Of a stretch of 37,491 bases of DNA, positions 24,124-33,697 are shown piece after piece. Position numbers and translations under genes: made by a program. The stretch lies in the NCBI GenBank assembly GCA_027487905.1, contig JAIYCR010000093.1:1-37491 (forward strand). Reading direction: 5' to 3'. Below the pieces are notes generated by a model that ran no database searches, was not told where the DNA came from, and saw only the letters and a program-made list of their open reading frames with translations. Every line of letters begins with the position of its first letter. Position 1 is the stretch's first letter. Origin of the DNA: Rubrivivax sp. (GTDB taxonomy: Bacteria > Pseudomonadota > Gammaproteobacteria > Burkholderiales > Burkholderiaceae_C).

Positions 24124-25040
24124 ACGAGTTCGCCTTGCTGCTGGCGGCCACGCTGGCCTCGGGCACCCCGCTGGCCATCGCCGGCCTGGGGCTGCTGCTC
24201 AATGAACGCGCGGGCGTGCTCAACCTGGGTGCCGAGGGGATGATGCTGGTGGCGGCCATCGCCGGCTTCGCCACAGCCTTCCTCACCGGCAACGACTGGA
24301 TCGCGTTCGCGGCCGGCGCGGCGGCTGGTGCGCTGATGGCCGCGGGCTTCGGCGTGCTGGTGATCTGGCTCAACACCAACCAGTACGCCACGGGTCTGGC
24401 GCTGAGCCTCTTCGGCGGCGGTTTCTCGGCCTTCGTCGGGGCGGCCTGGTCGGGCAAGAAGCTCGACGAGCGGACCAGCCACGCGATTCCCTACCTGTCG
24501 GACATCCCCTTCATCGGCCCGGCCTTCTTCAAGCAGCACCCGATGGTCTACCTGGCCATCGCCTTCACCGTGGCCATGGTGTGGTTCCTCTACCGCAGCC
24601 GTGCCGGGCTGGTGCTGCGCGCCATCGGCGAGAGCCCGGAGTCGGCCCACTCGCTGGGCTACAAGGTGCGCTGGATCCGTCTGGCGGCGGTGGCCGGCGG
24701 CGGGGCGCTGTGCGGCGTGGCGGGCGCTTTCCTGTCGGTCGTCTATTCGCCGATGTGGGTGGAGGGGCTGGTGGCCGGCCGCGGCTGGATCGCGCTGGCG
24801 CTGACCGCCTTCGCCACCTGGCGTCCGGCACGGGTGTTGCTTGGTGCCTACCTGTTCGGCGGCGTGACGATGCTGCAGTTCCAGCTGCAGGGCGAAGGGG
24901 TGGAGATCGCCAGCCAGCTGCTGGCGATGCTGCCCTACCTGGCCACCATCGTCGTGCTGGCCCTGATCAGCCGCAACCCGACCTGGATCCGGGTGAACAT
25001 GCCCGCTTCGCTTGGCAAGCCATTCCATCCCGGGGCCTAG
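24120..25040 (+). CDS. Nucleoside/purine ABC importer permease 2
   Basis: A 306-residue inner-membrane permease, shorter than its partner as usual in YufP/YufQ-like pairs. It contains the companion motif LLLNERAGVLNLGAEGMMLV near residue 30 and the coupling-helix region AIGESPESAHSLGYKV, followed by the usual terminal helices. The start overlaps the stop of permease 1 (ATGA). A 158-bp spacer with an isolated CATAAT (25071-25076) separates it from the binding protein gene, a common place for differential expression of the binding protein. Confidence 0.92.
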   Translation: MNEFALLLAATLASGTPLAIAGLGLLLNERAGVLNLGAEGMMLVAAIAGFATAFLTGNDWIAFAAGAAAGALMAAGFGVLVIWLNTNQYATGLALSLFGGGFSAFVGAAWSGKKLDERTSHAIPYLSDIPFIGPAFFKQHPMVYLAIAFTVAMVWFLYRSRAGLVLRAIGESPESAHSLGYKVRWIRLAAVAGGGALCGVAGAFLSVVYSPMWVEGLVAGRGWIALALTAFATWRPARVLLGAYLFGGVTMLQFQLQGEGVEIASQLLAMLPYLATIVVLALISRNPTWIRVNMPASLGKPFHPGA

Positions 25041-25198
25041 GGGCGATGCAGCCGGCGCTTGTCACGAATCCATAATCCGCCGTTGACCGCGCCGCACGCG
25101 CCGCCCCCGTCACCGGTTCCTTCCCTGCGGGCGCTCCATGCGCCCGGTCCTTCCCGCCGCAGTTTTCATCCACGAACCTCCCACAGGAGACCCGTTTC

Positions 25199-26353
25199 AT
25201 GATGCATGTGTCCAAACGCCAGCTGTTCCGCCTGGCCGGTGCCGCCTCGGTGGCCGCCACCGCCTTCCTGGTGGGCTGCGGCAAGAAGGAAGAAGCGCCC
25301 GCGCCGGCGCCGCAGGCCGCGGCTTCCGCACCGGCGCCCAAGCCGGAGCCGCTCAAGGCCGCGTGGATCTACGTCGGCCCGGTGGGCGACGCTGGCTGGA
25401 GCTTCGCGCACGACCTCGGCCGCAAGGCGGTGGTCGAGAAGTTCGGCGACGCCGTGCAGACCACCTTCGTCGAGAAGGTGCCGGAGGGCGCCGACGCCGA
25501 GCGCGTCATCCGCGACCTTGCCAACCAGGGCAACAAGATCATCTTCGCCACCAGCTTCGGCTTCATGGAAGCGATGCTGAAGGTGGCCGGCGAGTTCCCG
25601 GACGTGCGCTTCGAGCACGCCACCGGCTACAAGACCGCGCCGAACATGCGCATCTATGACGCGTCCTTCTACCAGGACACGTACATGGCCGGCGTCATCG
25701 CGGGCAAGATGACCAAGACCAACACCCTGGGCTTCGTGGGTTCCTTCCCCATTCCCGAGGTGCTGCGCAACATCAACTCCTTCACCCTGGGCGCCCAGTC
25801 GGTGAACCCGAAGATCAAGACCAAGGTCATCTGGGTGAACACCTGGTTCGACCCGCCGAAGGAATCCGACGCCGCGCAGAGCCTGATCAACCAGGGCGCC
25901 GACGTGCTGCTGCAGAACACCGACTCCACCGCGGTGCTGCAGACGGCCGAGAAGAACGGCAAGTACGCCTTCGGCTGGGACAGCGACATGTCCGCCTTCG
26001 CGCCCAAGGCCCACCTGGCCAGCGCCGTCGTCAACTGGGCGCCGTACTACATCAAGGCCATCCAGGAAGTGAAGGACGGCACCTGGGCCACCACGCGCAC
26101 CGTCTGGGGCGTCAAGGAAGGCCTGAACGACCTGATCAAGATCGCCGACGTCGTGCCTGAGGATGCGAAGAAGCGGGTCGACGAGATCAAGGCCGGCCTG
26201 AAGGACGGCAGCTTCGAGCCCTTCACCGGCCCGATCGTCGACAACACCGGCAAGGAGCGCCTGGCCAAGGACATGAAGGCCGACCGCGAGTGGAAGGACA
26301 AGGTCGACTTCTTCGTCAAGGGCGTCGAAGGCAAGGTTCCCGCCGGCAAGTGA
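25199..26353 (+). CDS. BMP-family lipoprotein substrate-binding protein
   Basis: A 384-residue binding protein of the BMP/PnrA-like family that captures nucleosides or purine-like ligands for the adjacent permeases. The N-terminus SKRQLFRLAG has a Lys-Arg pair resembling a relaxed Tat signal, followed by a hydrophobic stretch and lipobox LVGC, then CGKKEEAPA and an Ala/Pro linker to about residue 55. The mature domain starts KAAWIYVGPVGDAGWSFAH, with TSFGFMEAMLKVA, YDASFYQDTYMAGVIAGKM and GWDSDMSAF, all typical of this family. ATG 25202 is an alternative to 25199; GGAG lies upstream. The family also includes urate/xanthine-like binders in purine clusters, and ligand identity here is inferred from context. 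Confidence 0.92.
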   Translation: MMHVSKRQLFRLAGAASVAATAFLVGCGKKEEAPAPAPQAAASAPAPKPEPLKAAWIYVGPVGDAGWSFAHDLGRKAVVEKFGDAVQTTFVEKVPEGADAERVIRDLANQGNKIIFATSFGFMEAMLKVAGEFPDVRFEHATGYKTAPNMRIYDASFYQDTYMAGVIAGKMTKTNTLGFVGSFPIPEVLRNINSFTLGAQSVNPKIKTKVIWVNTWFDPPKESDAAQSLINQGADVLLQNTDSTAVLQTAEKNGKYAFGWDSDMSAFAPKAHLASAVVNWAPYYIKAIQEVKDGTWATTRTVWGVKEGLNDLIKIADVVPEDAKKRVDEIKAGLKDGSFEPFTGPIVDNTGKERLAKDMKADREWKDKVDFFVKGVEGKVPAGK

Positions 26354-27411
26354 GCTTGAGCCTGAGCCCAGCGCCCGTGGACGGCCGTCCGGCGTCCGCG
26401 CCCGCCGCCGCACCGGTCATCGCCGGAGAAGACCTCTGGTGGTGGCCGGTGGCGCTGGAGGGCGAGGCCTCGGCCGCGCCGCTGGCCCTGCGGCTGCTGG
26501 GCGAGGCACTGGTGCTGTGGCGCGATGCCACCGGGCAGCCAGTGCTGCAGCAGGACCGCTGCCCCCACCGGGGCGCACGGCTGTCGATGGGCCGGGTCTG
26601 CCAGGGGCAGTTGCAGTGCCCCTACCACGGCTGGCGCTTCGACGCGGCGGGTCGCTGCGTTTCGGTGCCTGCCCTTCCTGATTTCGTTCCGCCCGCCTCG
26701 TCCTCGGTGCGAACCTGGCCCCTGCGCTCGGCGCACGGGCTGCTCTGGACGACTTCCGGCGATGCCGCACAGGCCCGCCTGCCCGACCTGGCGGCCAGCC
26801 TGCCGGGCCGACGCCTGGTCTTCGGGCCTTTCGATGTGGCGACCAGCGCGGCACGCGCGGTGGAGAACTTCCTGGACACCGCCCACTTCGCCACCGTCCA
26901 CGAGGGCTGGCTGGGCGAAGCCAGCCACCCCGAAGTGCCCCACCACGAGGTTCAGGCCACGGCCGACGGCCGACCGGTGGTCGAGGGCTACAGGGCCTGG
27001 CAGCCCCGCGCCAGCGCCAGTGCCGAGGGTGGTGCGTGGGTACGCTACCGCTATGAGGTGCTGAGCCCCTTCAGCGCGCTGCTGACCAAGCAGCCGGAGG
27101 CGCCGCCCACGGGGCAGGCACCGCAAGGCCCGCAGGACAGCTACACCATCTGGGCCTGCCCGCAGGACGACGAGCACTGCCGACTGTGGTTCGCCCAATA
27201 CACCAGCGACACCGTCAGCACCGACGATGAACTGGAGCGTTTCCAGACGGCCATCTTCGCGCAGGACCAGCCGGTGCTGGAAAGCCAGCGTCCCCGGCGC
27301 CTGCCCATCAGCGCAGCCGCCCCGCGCGAACAGTCCACCGCCGCGGACCGCCTGAGCGCGGCCTATCGGCGCTACCTGCGCCAGCAGGGCGTGGTGACGG
27401 GCGTGTGCTGA
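26350..27411 (+). CDS. Rieske [2Fe-2S] non-heme iron oxygenase, VanA/HpxD-like
   Basis: A 353-residue oxygenase alpha subunit. The start is GTG 26350, overlapping the stop of the BMP protein as GTGA, so translation is probably coupled. The Rieske cluster is complete: Cys71, His73, Cys90, His93 in CPH-x16-CPYHGW. The mononuclear iron site follows in ENFLDTAHFATVH (Asn173, Asp176, His179, His184), with a later Asp in AQDQPVLES as a likely third ligand. Size and text fit VanA-type demethylases and HpxD, the Klebsiella protein needed for hypoxanthine oxidation, rather than ring-hydroxylating dioxygenases with a beta subunit. Related NdmA/NdmB remove N-methyl groups from caffeine-type purines. No reductase or ferredoxin partner is encoded in the window. 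Position at the end of a purine-uptake operon suggests a purine substrate, but the reaction is unproven. Confidence 0.88.
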   Translation: MSLSLSPAPVDGRPASAPAAAPVIAGEDLWWWPVALEGEASAAPLALRLLGEALVLWRDATGQPVLQQDRCPHRGARLSMGRVCQGQLQCPYHGWRFDAAGRCVSVPALPDFVPPASSSVRTWPLRSAHGLLWTTSGDAAQARLPDLAASLPGRRLVFGPFDVATSAARAVENFLDTAHFATVHEGWLGEASHPEVPHHEVQATADGRPVVEGYRAWQPRASASAEGGAWVRYRYEVLSPFSALLTKQPEAPPTGQAPQGPQDSYTIWACPQDDEHCRLWFAQYTSDTVSTDDELERFQTAIFAQDQPVLESQRPRRLPISAAAPREQSTAADRLSAAYRRYLRQQGVVTGVC

Positions 27412-27423
27412 TGAGCGTGTGCT

Positions 27424-27443
27424 GGGCGCCCCTGCGGGCGCTC
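27424..27443. terminator. Hairpin between the convergent Rieske and lipoprotein genes
   Basis: GGGCGCCC (27424-27431) pairs with GGGCGCTC (27436-27443) around a 4-base loop, with one G-U pair. It lies 12 bases after the oxygenase stop and 16 bases beyond the stop of the convergent lipoprotein gene, so it could serve both transcripts. No T-tract is present. Confidence 0.4.
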
Positions 27444-27459
27444 GTGCTGCACCGACGCT

Positions 27460-28332
27460 TCAACGAACGCCGAACACGGCCACGCCCGCCGTTCGGGTGG
27501 CGTCCACCGCAGCGACCAGCAACTGGCTGCGTCCGCCGGCAATGGGGTAGTTGAAGGCAGCGCCGGTGGCCGTCTGGCCGGGCAGCGCGCACGGTGCCGG
27601 ACCGAAGCGCATCGACACGTCGAAGGCGTTCTCGCCCGTCCGTGGCACCAGCGTCCCGGTGAACAGGCAGCCCAGCGAGCTGCGGCCAGTGAAGCTGCCG
27701 CTGGACTGCACCGTCAAGGCGACGCCTTCGTTCTGGAGCGAGGTGAGAGACCAGTTGCCGGCCAGCGAGGCGAGGTTGGCTGGAGCGTCCAGGTTGTAGG
27801 CGCTGCCTGCGATGGGCCCGCCGCTGAAGCCCACGGTGCCGGCGGCGAAGGCGACGCTGCCGTTGATCGTCCGGTTCAGCGGGTCGTAGCGGGCGACGGT
27901 GTTGCCGTTGAGCGCCGGGACCTGTCCGAAATCGCGGGTGTTGGCGGCAGTGAAGCGGCCTTCGGAGGCGCTGCCCTGACCCTGCAGGAAGCCGGTGACG
28001 CCGAAGACGCCGCCGAGGTCGCGGCCATACATCGCCCAGAAGTCTCCGTTGCCGAAGACCACCATCTGGAAGGCGGAGTTGCCCGGCGCCGCATTGGTGA
28101 GCGTGCCGCCGTACACGCCACGGGCCGAGGCCGTGATGGGCGGCGACTGCGAGGCGTCCGAGCCGCCGCCGCCGCAGGCCGCGAGCAGCAGCAGCGACAG
28201 GCCGGCCAAGGCCGGGGCGAGCAGGCGGGGCAGGGGGGCCAGGCGGTGGCCCGCCCAGGCAGCGGCGGTGCCTCCGGGCAGCCGGGTGAGGCGGGGGAAA
28301 GCGCAAAGCAGGGGACGAACGGTGTGCGGCAT
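27460..28332 (-). CDS. Hypothetical lipoprotein
   Basis: A 290-residue exported protein of unknown function. The ATG at 28332 has AGGAG at ideal spacing. The N-terminus is unusually long for a signal: about 40 residues with several Arg before a hydrophobic run (LAGLSLLLLAAC), giving lipobox LAAC with Cys53, then Gly4-Ser-Asp. The mature part is rich in Gly, Ala, Ser, Asn and aromatic residues with alternating hydrophobic positions, consistent with a beta-rich domain; two later cysteines (GCLFTG and APCALPG) could form a disulfide. I see no catalytic motif and do not recognise the family. It is convergent with the Rieske gene and upstream of nothing on its strand. The long pre-lipobox region could mean that translation really begins at an unusual internal codon. 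Confidence 0.75.
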   Translation of the reverse strand: MPHTVRPLLCAFPRLTRLPGGTAAAWAGHRLAPLPRLLAPALAGLSLLLLAACGGGGSDASQSPPITASARGVYGGTLTNAAPGNSAFQMVVFGNGDFWAMYGRDLGGVFGVTGFLQGQGSASEGRFTAANTRDFGQVPALNGNTVARYDPLNRTINGSVAFAAGTVGFSGGPIAGSAYNLDAPANLASLAGNWSLTSLQNEGVALTVQSSGSFTGRSSLGCLFTGTLVPRTGENAFDVSMRFGPAPCALPGQTATGAAFNYPIAGGRSQLLVAAVDATRTAGVAVFGVR

Positions 28333-28463
28333 GGGGGCTCCTGAGCAGTCTTCGGGCGGGTGGATCCCGCCTCGCTCCGGCTCGCCACGAAGGGCGTCCG
28401 GTCCGCTCAATGTGCCCTTGGCCAGTCTCACCCGCTGAGCCTGTGCGGCCCCGAGGCGCGCCG

Positions 28464-28492
28464 CGCCCCCGAGACCCCCGGGATCGGGGGCG
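28464..28492 (-). terminator. GC-rich hairpin downstream of glpK
   Basis: A 9-bp perfect stem (28464-28472 with 28484-28492; GCCCCCGA facing TCGGGGGC plus an outer C-G) encloses an 11-base loop. It starts 31 bases after the glpK stop on the minus strand, in the 191-bp gap before the lipoprotein gene. Besides this hairpin and the lipoprotein ribosome binding site, the gap is G/C-rich low-complexity sequence with nothing else evident. Confidence 0.45.
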
Positions 28493-28523
28493 GGGGCGGC
28501 GGCGGGGGCCGGGCAGCTGCTGG

Positions 28524-30016
<1,493 letters not shown>

Positions 30017-30020
<4 letters not shown>

Positions 30021-30820
30021 GTCGGTTCGTCCTGTGCGTCGGCGTTCGCGGCATCCGGCCCGCAGGTGACCAGGGCGACCCCGGCCTCGGCGAGCAGGCT
30101 GGGAAAGGGGGACGGCGGCGGGCGGTCGGTGAACAGCGTGTCCACCTGGTCCAGGCGGCCCACCTCGACCATCGCCGGCCGGTTGAACTTGCTGTGGTCG
30201 GCGGCCAGCCAGAGCTGGCGGGCCTGGGCGACGATGCTGCGGGCGACCTTCACCTCGCGGATGTCGAAGTCGCGCAGGCTGCCGTCGGTCTCGATGCCGG
30301 AGATGCCGATCAGCGCGATGTCCACCTTGAACTGCTGGAAGAAGTCCACCGTCATCTCGCCGACGATGCCACCGTCTCGGGCGCGCACCGAGCCTCCGGC
30401 GACCAGCACCTCGCACTCGGCATTGGCCGACAGGATGGTGGCCACGTTCAGGTTGTTGGTGATCACGCGCAGGCCCCGATGGCCGGTCAGTTCGTGGGCC
30501 ACCGCCTCGATCGTGGTGCCGATGTTCAGGATCAGCGAACAGCCGTTGGGCACGGCGGCGGCGACCCGCCTCGCAATGGCCCGCTTGGCCGCCTCGTGCA
30601 GCTGCTGCCGCTGGCGGTAGGCGATGTTCTCGGTGGTCGAGCCGGGCAGGCGCACGCCGCCGTGGAAACGGATCAGCAGCCCCGCCTCGGTGAGCGAGCG
30701 CACGTCGCGCCGCACCGTCTGCAGCGTGACGCCGAAGCGCTCGGCCAGGGCCTCCACCGACGCGCTGCGCTGACGGCGCACCTCGTCGAGCAGCTCCAGC
30801 TGTCGGGGGGTCGGATTCAT
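30017..30820 (-). CDS. glpR: DeoR-family glycerol-3-phosphate regulon repressor
   Basis: A 267-residue regulator. The N-terminal DeoR helix-turn-helix (residues ~4-58, with [23 protein letters not shown]) is followed by a sugar-phosphate sensor domain with [44 protein letters not shown] and LAADHSKF, as in GlpR. In E. coli, GlpR releases DNA when it binds glycerol 3-phosphate. The same is expected here, since it is coupled to glpK and divergent from glpD. Candidate operator repeats lie directly upstream (30826-30925). The C-terminal ~25 residues are Pro/Asp-rich and probably disordered. Confidence 0.94.
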
Positions 30821-30825
30821 GGCTG

Positions 30826-30925
30826 CCGAATCTAGACGAAGCGATGTGGACCCCCATGAGGGTTGTCACGGATGAGAAACGAATCGCTGACGAACAGAAT
30901 CATCATCAAAGCGAACAAGAACGAA
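30826..30925 (+). repeat. Six NCGAA direct repeats in the glpR/glpD divergent region (candidate GlpR operators)
   Basis: CGAA preceded by A, G or C occurs on the plus strand at 30826, 30836, 30879, 30890, 30911 and 30921. The steps are 10, 43, 11, 21 and 10 bases, all near multiples of one helical turn. The region is also locally AT-richer than its surroundings. DeoR-family repressors often bind phased direct repeats of such short A-rich units, and E. coli GlpR operators contain TTCG/CGAA half-sites. The glpR and glpD promoters must lie here, but clear -35/-10 pairs are not visible. Confidence 0.5.
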
Positions 30926-30990
30926 ATACCCGCCGCCCTGCCGCCCCGCTGCTCACCGTGTCCCAGACTGCTGCCCAGACCGAAAGCGCC

Positions 30991-32559
30991 ATGCACGCCG
31001 CTGCCGCGCCCCGGACGTCCTGCGACGTGCTGGTGGTGGGCGGGGGCATCAATGGCGCGGGCATCGCCCGCGACCTTGCCGGGCGCGGGCTGAGCGTGGT
31101 GCTGTGCGAGCGCGACGACCTGGCCCAGCACACCTCCTCGTCCTCGACCAAGCTCATCCACGGGGGCCTGCGCTACCTGGAGCACTACGAGTTCTCGCTG
31201 GTGCGCAAGGCACTGGCCGAACGCGAGGTGCTGCTGCGAAGCGCGCCCCACATCATGTGGCCGCTGCGATTCGTGATGCCCCACGACCCGTCGATGCGGC
31301 CGGTGTGGATGATCCGGGCGGGTCTCTTCCTCTATGACCACCTGGCCCGCCGCGAGGTGCTGCCGGGCTCGCGCACCGTCGATCTTCGTTCCCACCCGGC
31401 TGGCGTGCCGCTCAAGCGTCATTTCCGCAAGGGCTTCGTCTACTCCGACGGCTGGGTGGACGACGCGCGCCTGGTGGTGCTCAATGCCATCGACGCCGCT
31501 GAACGCGGGGCCGAGGTGCTGCCACGCTGGTCCTGCTGCGACGCCCGCCGCGGCCCCGGGCACTGGGACGTCACCCTCGCGCATGCCGACGGGAGACGGC
31601 GCACGCTGAGCGCCCGTGCACTGGTCAACGCGGCCGGCCCGTGGGCCGCGTCCTTCCTGTCCGACCAGGCCCATGGTGGCGCGCGGCGCACGCTGCGCCT
31701 CATCAAGGGCAGCCACATCGTGGTGCGTCGACTCTTCGACCACGACCACGCCTACATCTTCCAGAACCCGGACAAGCGCATCATCTTCGCCATCCCCTAC
31801 GAAGACGACTTCACCCTCATCGGCACCACCGACGTGGAGCACCACGGCCCGGTGGGCGAGGCCCGCATCGACGCCAGCGAGATCGCCTACCTGTGCGAGC
31901 AGTCCAGCCGCTATTTCGAACGGCCGCTCGAGCCTTCGGACGTGGTGTGGAGCTACAGCGGCGTGCGGCCTTTGCTGGACGATGAGTCGGGCGACCCTTC
32001 GGCCGTCACCCGCGACTACGCGCTCGAGCTCGACCGCAGCGCCGCGCCCCTGCTCAGCGTCTGGGGCGGCAAGATCACCACCTTCCGCAAGCTCGCCGAG
32101 GAAGCGGCCGACCAGATCGCCCGGGCGGTGAACGCCCCGCATGGCGCCTGGACGCATGAAGCGCACCTGCCGGGCGGCGACCTGAGCGAGTGGATCGGCG
32201 CGGCCCAGCGGCCCGACACCGACTTCGAGCGCTTCGTCCAGGCCGTGCTGCGGCGCCACCCCCGCCTGCAGCCGGCCCTGGCGCGCCGGCTGGCGCGTGC
32301 CTATGGTTCTCGCATCGGCCGGGTGCTCGGCGCGTCCGCGGACTTGGGCGAGGAAGTCGCGCCCGGCCTTTTCGAGGCGGAGCTGCGCTACCTGCACGAC
32401 ACCGAATGGGCGCACAGCGCGGACGACGTGCTGTGGCGCCGCACCAAGCTCGGCCTGCACCTGAGCGCGGCCGAGCGCGGGCAGGTTCAACGGTGGTGCG
32501 AGCAGCACTGGCAGGCTGCTTCCAGCGTGCCAGCGCCCCTGCAGGAAGGGCAGTCATGA
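30991..32559 (+). CDS. glpD: Aerobic glycerol-3-phosphate dehydrogenase
   Basis: A 522-residue FAD-dependent dehydrogenase that oxidises glycerol 3-phosphate to dihydroxyacetone phosphate and feeds electrons to quinone at the inner membrane. The N-terminal FAD loop is VLVVGGGINGAGIARDLAGRG, followed by ERDDLAQHTSSSSTKLIHGG and LRYLEHYEFSLVRKAL, all GlpD hallmarks. Later come YSDGWVDDARLV, VNAAGPW, IFAIPYEDDFTLIGTTD and VWGGKITTFRKLAE. Length is normal (~500). The start at ATG 30991 removes an atypical polar extension; GTG 30958 and ATG 30844 are in-frame alternatives. Its stop overlaps glpS (ATGA). The (A/G)CGAA repeats upstream suggest control by GlpR. Confidence 0.95.
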   Translation: MHAAAAPRTSCDVLVVGGGINGAGIARDLAGRGLSVVLCERDDLAQHTSSSSTKLIHGGLRYLEHYEFSLVRKALAEREVLLRSAPHIMWPLRFVMPHDPSMRPVWMIRAGLFLYDHLARREVLPGSRTVDLRSHPAGVPLKRHFRKGFVYSDGWVDDARLVVLNAIDAAERGAEVLPRWSCCDARRGPGHWDVTLAHADGRRRTLSARALVNAAGPWAASFLSDQAHGGARRTLRLIKGSHIVVRRLFDHDHAYIFQNPDKRIIFAIPYEDDFTLIGTTDVEHHGPVGEARIDASEIAYLCEQSSRYFERPLEPSDVVWSYSGVRPLLDDESGDPSAVTRDYALELDRSAAPLLSVWGGKITTFRKLAEEAADQIARAVNAPHGAWTHEAHLPGGDLSEWIGAAQRPDTDFERFVQAVLRRHPRLQPALARRLARAYGSRIGRVLGASADLGEEVAPGLFEAELRYLHDTEWAHSADDVLWRRTKLGLHLSAAERGQVQRWCEQHWQAASSVPAPLQEGQS

Positions 32560-33692
32560 AGCTCGAACTCGAACGCATCGAGCACCGGGTGGGGCCCGCG
32601 ACCTGGCTGCATCCGCTGGACCTGGCGCTGGCACCGCGCACCGTCACCGTGTTGCTGGGGGCCACGCAGGCGGGCAAGACCACGCTGATGCGGGTGATGG
32701 CCGGGCTGGACGTGCCCACCAGCGGGCGGGTGCGGGTGGACGGCCGCGACGTCACCCGGGTTCCGGTGCGCGACCGTCAGGTCGCCATGGTCTATCAGCA
32801 GTTCATCAACTACCCGTCGATGACGGTGGCCGAAAACATCGCCTCGCCGCTGCGGCTGCGTGGCGGTCTGGACCGTTCGGCCATCGACACCCGGGTGCAG
32901 GCCCTGGCCCGCCGGCTGCACATCGAGCCCTTCCTGGCACGCCTGCCGGCCGAGCTGTCCGGAGGACAGCAGCAGCGCGTGGCGCTGGCCAGGGCGCTGG
33001 CCAAGGCCGCGCCGCTGATGCTGCTGGACGAGCCGCTGGCCAACCTCGACTACAAGCTGCGCGAGGAACTCCGAGAGGAGCTGGGCAGCCTGTTCGCCAG
33101 CGGCGAGTCCACGGTGGTCTACGCCACCACCGAACCCACCGAGGCGCTGCTGCTGGGCGGCTACACCGCGGTGCTCGACCAGGGCGAACTGCTGCAGTAC
33201 GGCCCGACCGCCGACGTCTTCCACCGCCCGCGCTCGATCCGTGTGGCCCGTGCCTTCAGCGACCCGCCGATGAACCTGGTGGCCGGTCGCTGGCGCGAAG
33301 GGGCGCAGGGGCCTGGGGTGGAGCTTCCTGGAGGGGTGTCGCTGCCCATGCTTCAGTCCCCCCGGCCCGCCGCAGACCCTGCGGCGCCGGCCCTGGCCGA
33401 CGGCGACGCGGTGACGCTGGGCATCCGAGCCAGCGCGCTTCGGCTGCAGGCCGCGCCGGGCGAGCTCAGCCTGTCCGGGCGGGTCGATCTTTCGGAGATC
33501 AGCGGCTCGGACAGCTTCGTTCACCTGCACACCGGCATCGGCGAGCTGGTGATGCAGCTGCCCGGCGTGCACGACTTCACCCTGGGGTCGCCGCTGCAGG
33601 TGCATCTGGCGAGCCACCGCGTGTTCGTGTTTGATTCCGAAGGCGCGCTGGCGCTGGCGCCCGACCGGCGTGCGGACACCGGGGAGGCCTGA
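32556..33692 (+). CDS. glpS: Glycerol ABC importer ATPase GlpS
   Basis: A 378-residue ABC ATPase of the carbohydrate-importer (CUT1/MalK-like) type with a C-terminal regulatory OB domain (~240-378). Walker A is GATQAGKTT, Q-loop MVYQQF, signature LSGGQQQR and Walker B LMLLDEPLANLD. The switch position reads YATTEPTEA, so Thr192 stands where His is expected. It starts in an ATGA overlap with glpD and precedes glpT by 5 bp. Similar GlpS proteins belong to the glycerol importer described in Rhizobium leguminosarum. The missing switch His suggests its own ATP site is not the hydrolysing one. Confidence 0.92.
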   Translation: MKLELERIEHRVGPATWLHPLDLALAPRTVTVLLGATQAGKTTLMRVMAGLDVPTSGRVRVDGRDVTRVPVRDRQVAMVYQQFINYPSMTVAENIASPLRLRGGLDRSAIDTRVQALARRLHIEPFLARLPAELSGGQQQRVALARALAKAAPLMLLDEPLANLDYKLREELREELGSLFASGESTVVYATTEPTEALLLGGYTAVLDQGELLQYGPTADVFHRPRSIRVARAFSDPPMNLVAGRWREGAQGPGVELPGGVSLPMLQSPRPAADPAAPALADGDAVTLGIRASALRLQAAPGELSLSGRVDLSEISGSDSFVHLHTGIGELVMQLPGVHDFTLGSPLQVHLASHRVFVFDSEGALALAPDRRADTGEA

Positions 33693-33697
33693 AGACC

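Noticed and set aside
25071-25076. CATAAT before the BMP gene as a promoter
   Set aside because: Bases at the expected -35 position (near 25048) do not resemble the consensus, so it was kept only as a remark.
27401-27424. Exact 10-base direct repeat GCGTGTGCTG at 27401 and 27415 around the Rieske stop codon
   Set aside because: Too short and isolated to claim an insertion scar or a regulatory repeat; probably slippage or chance.
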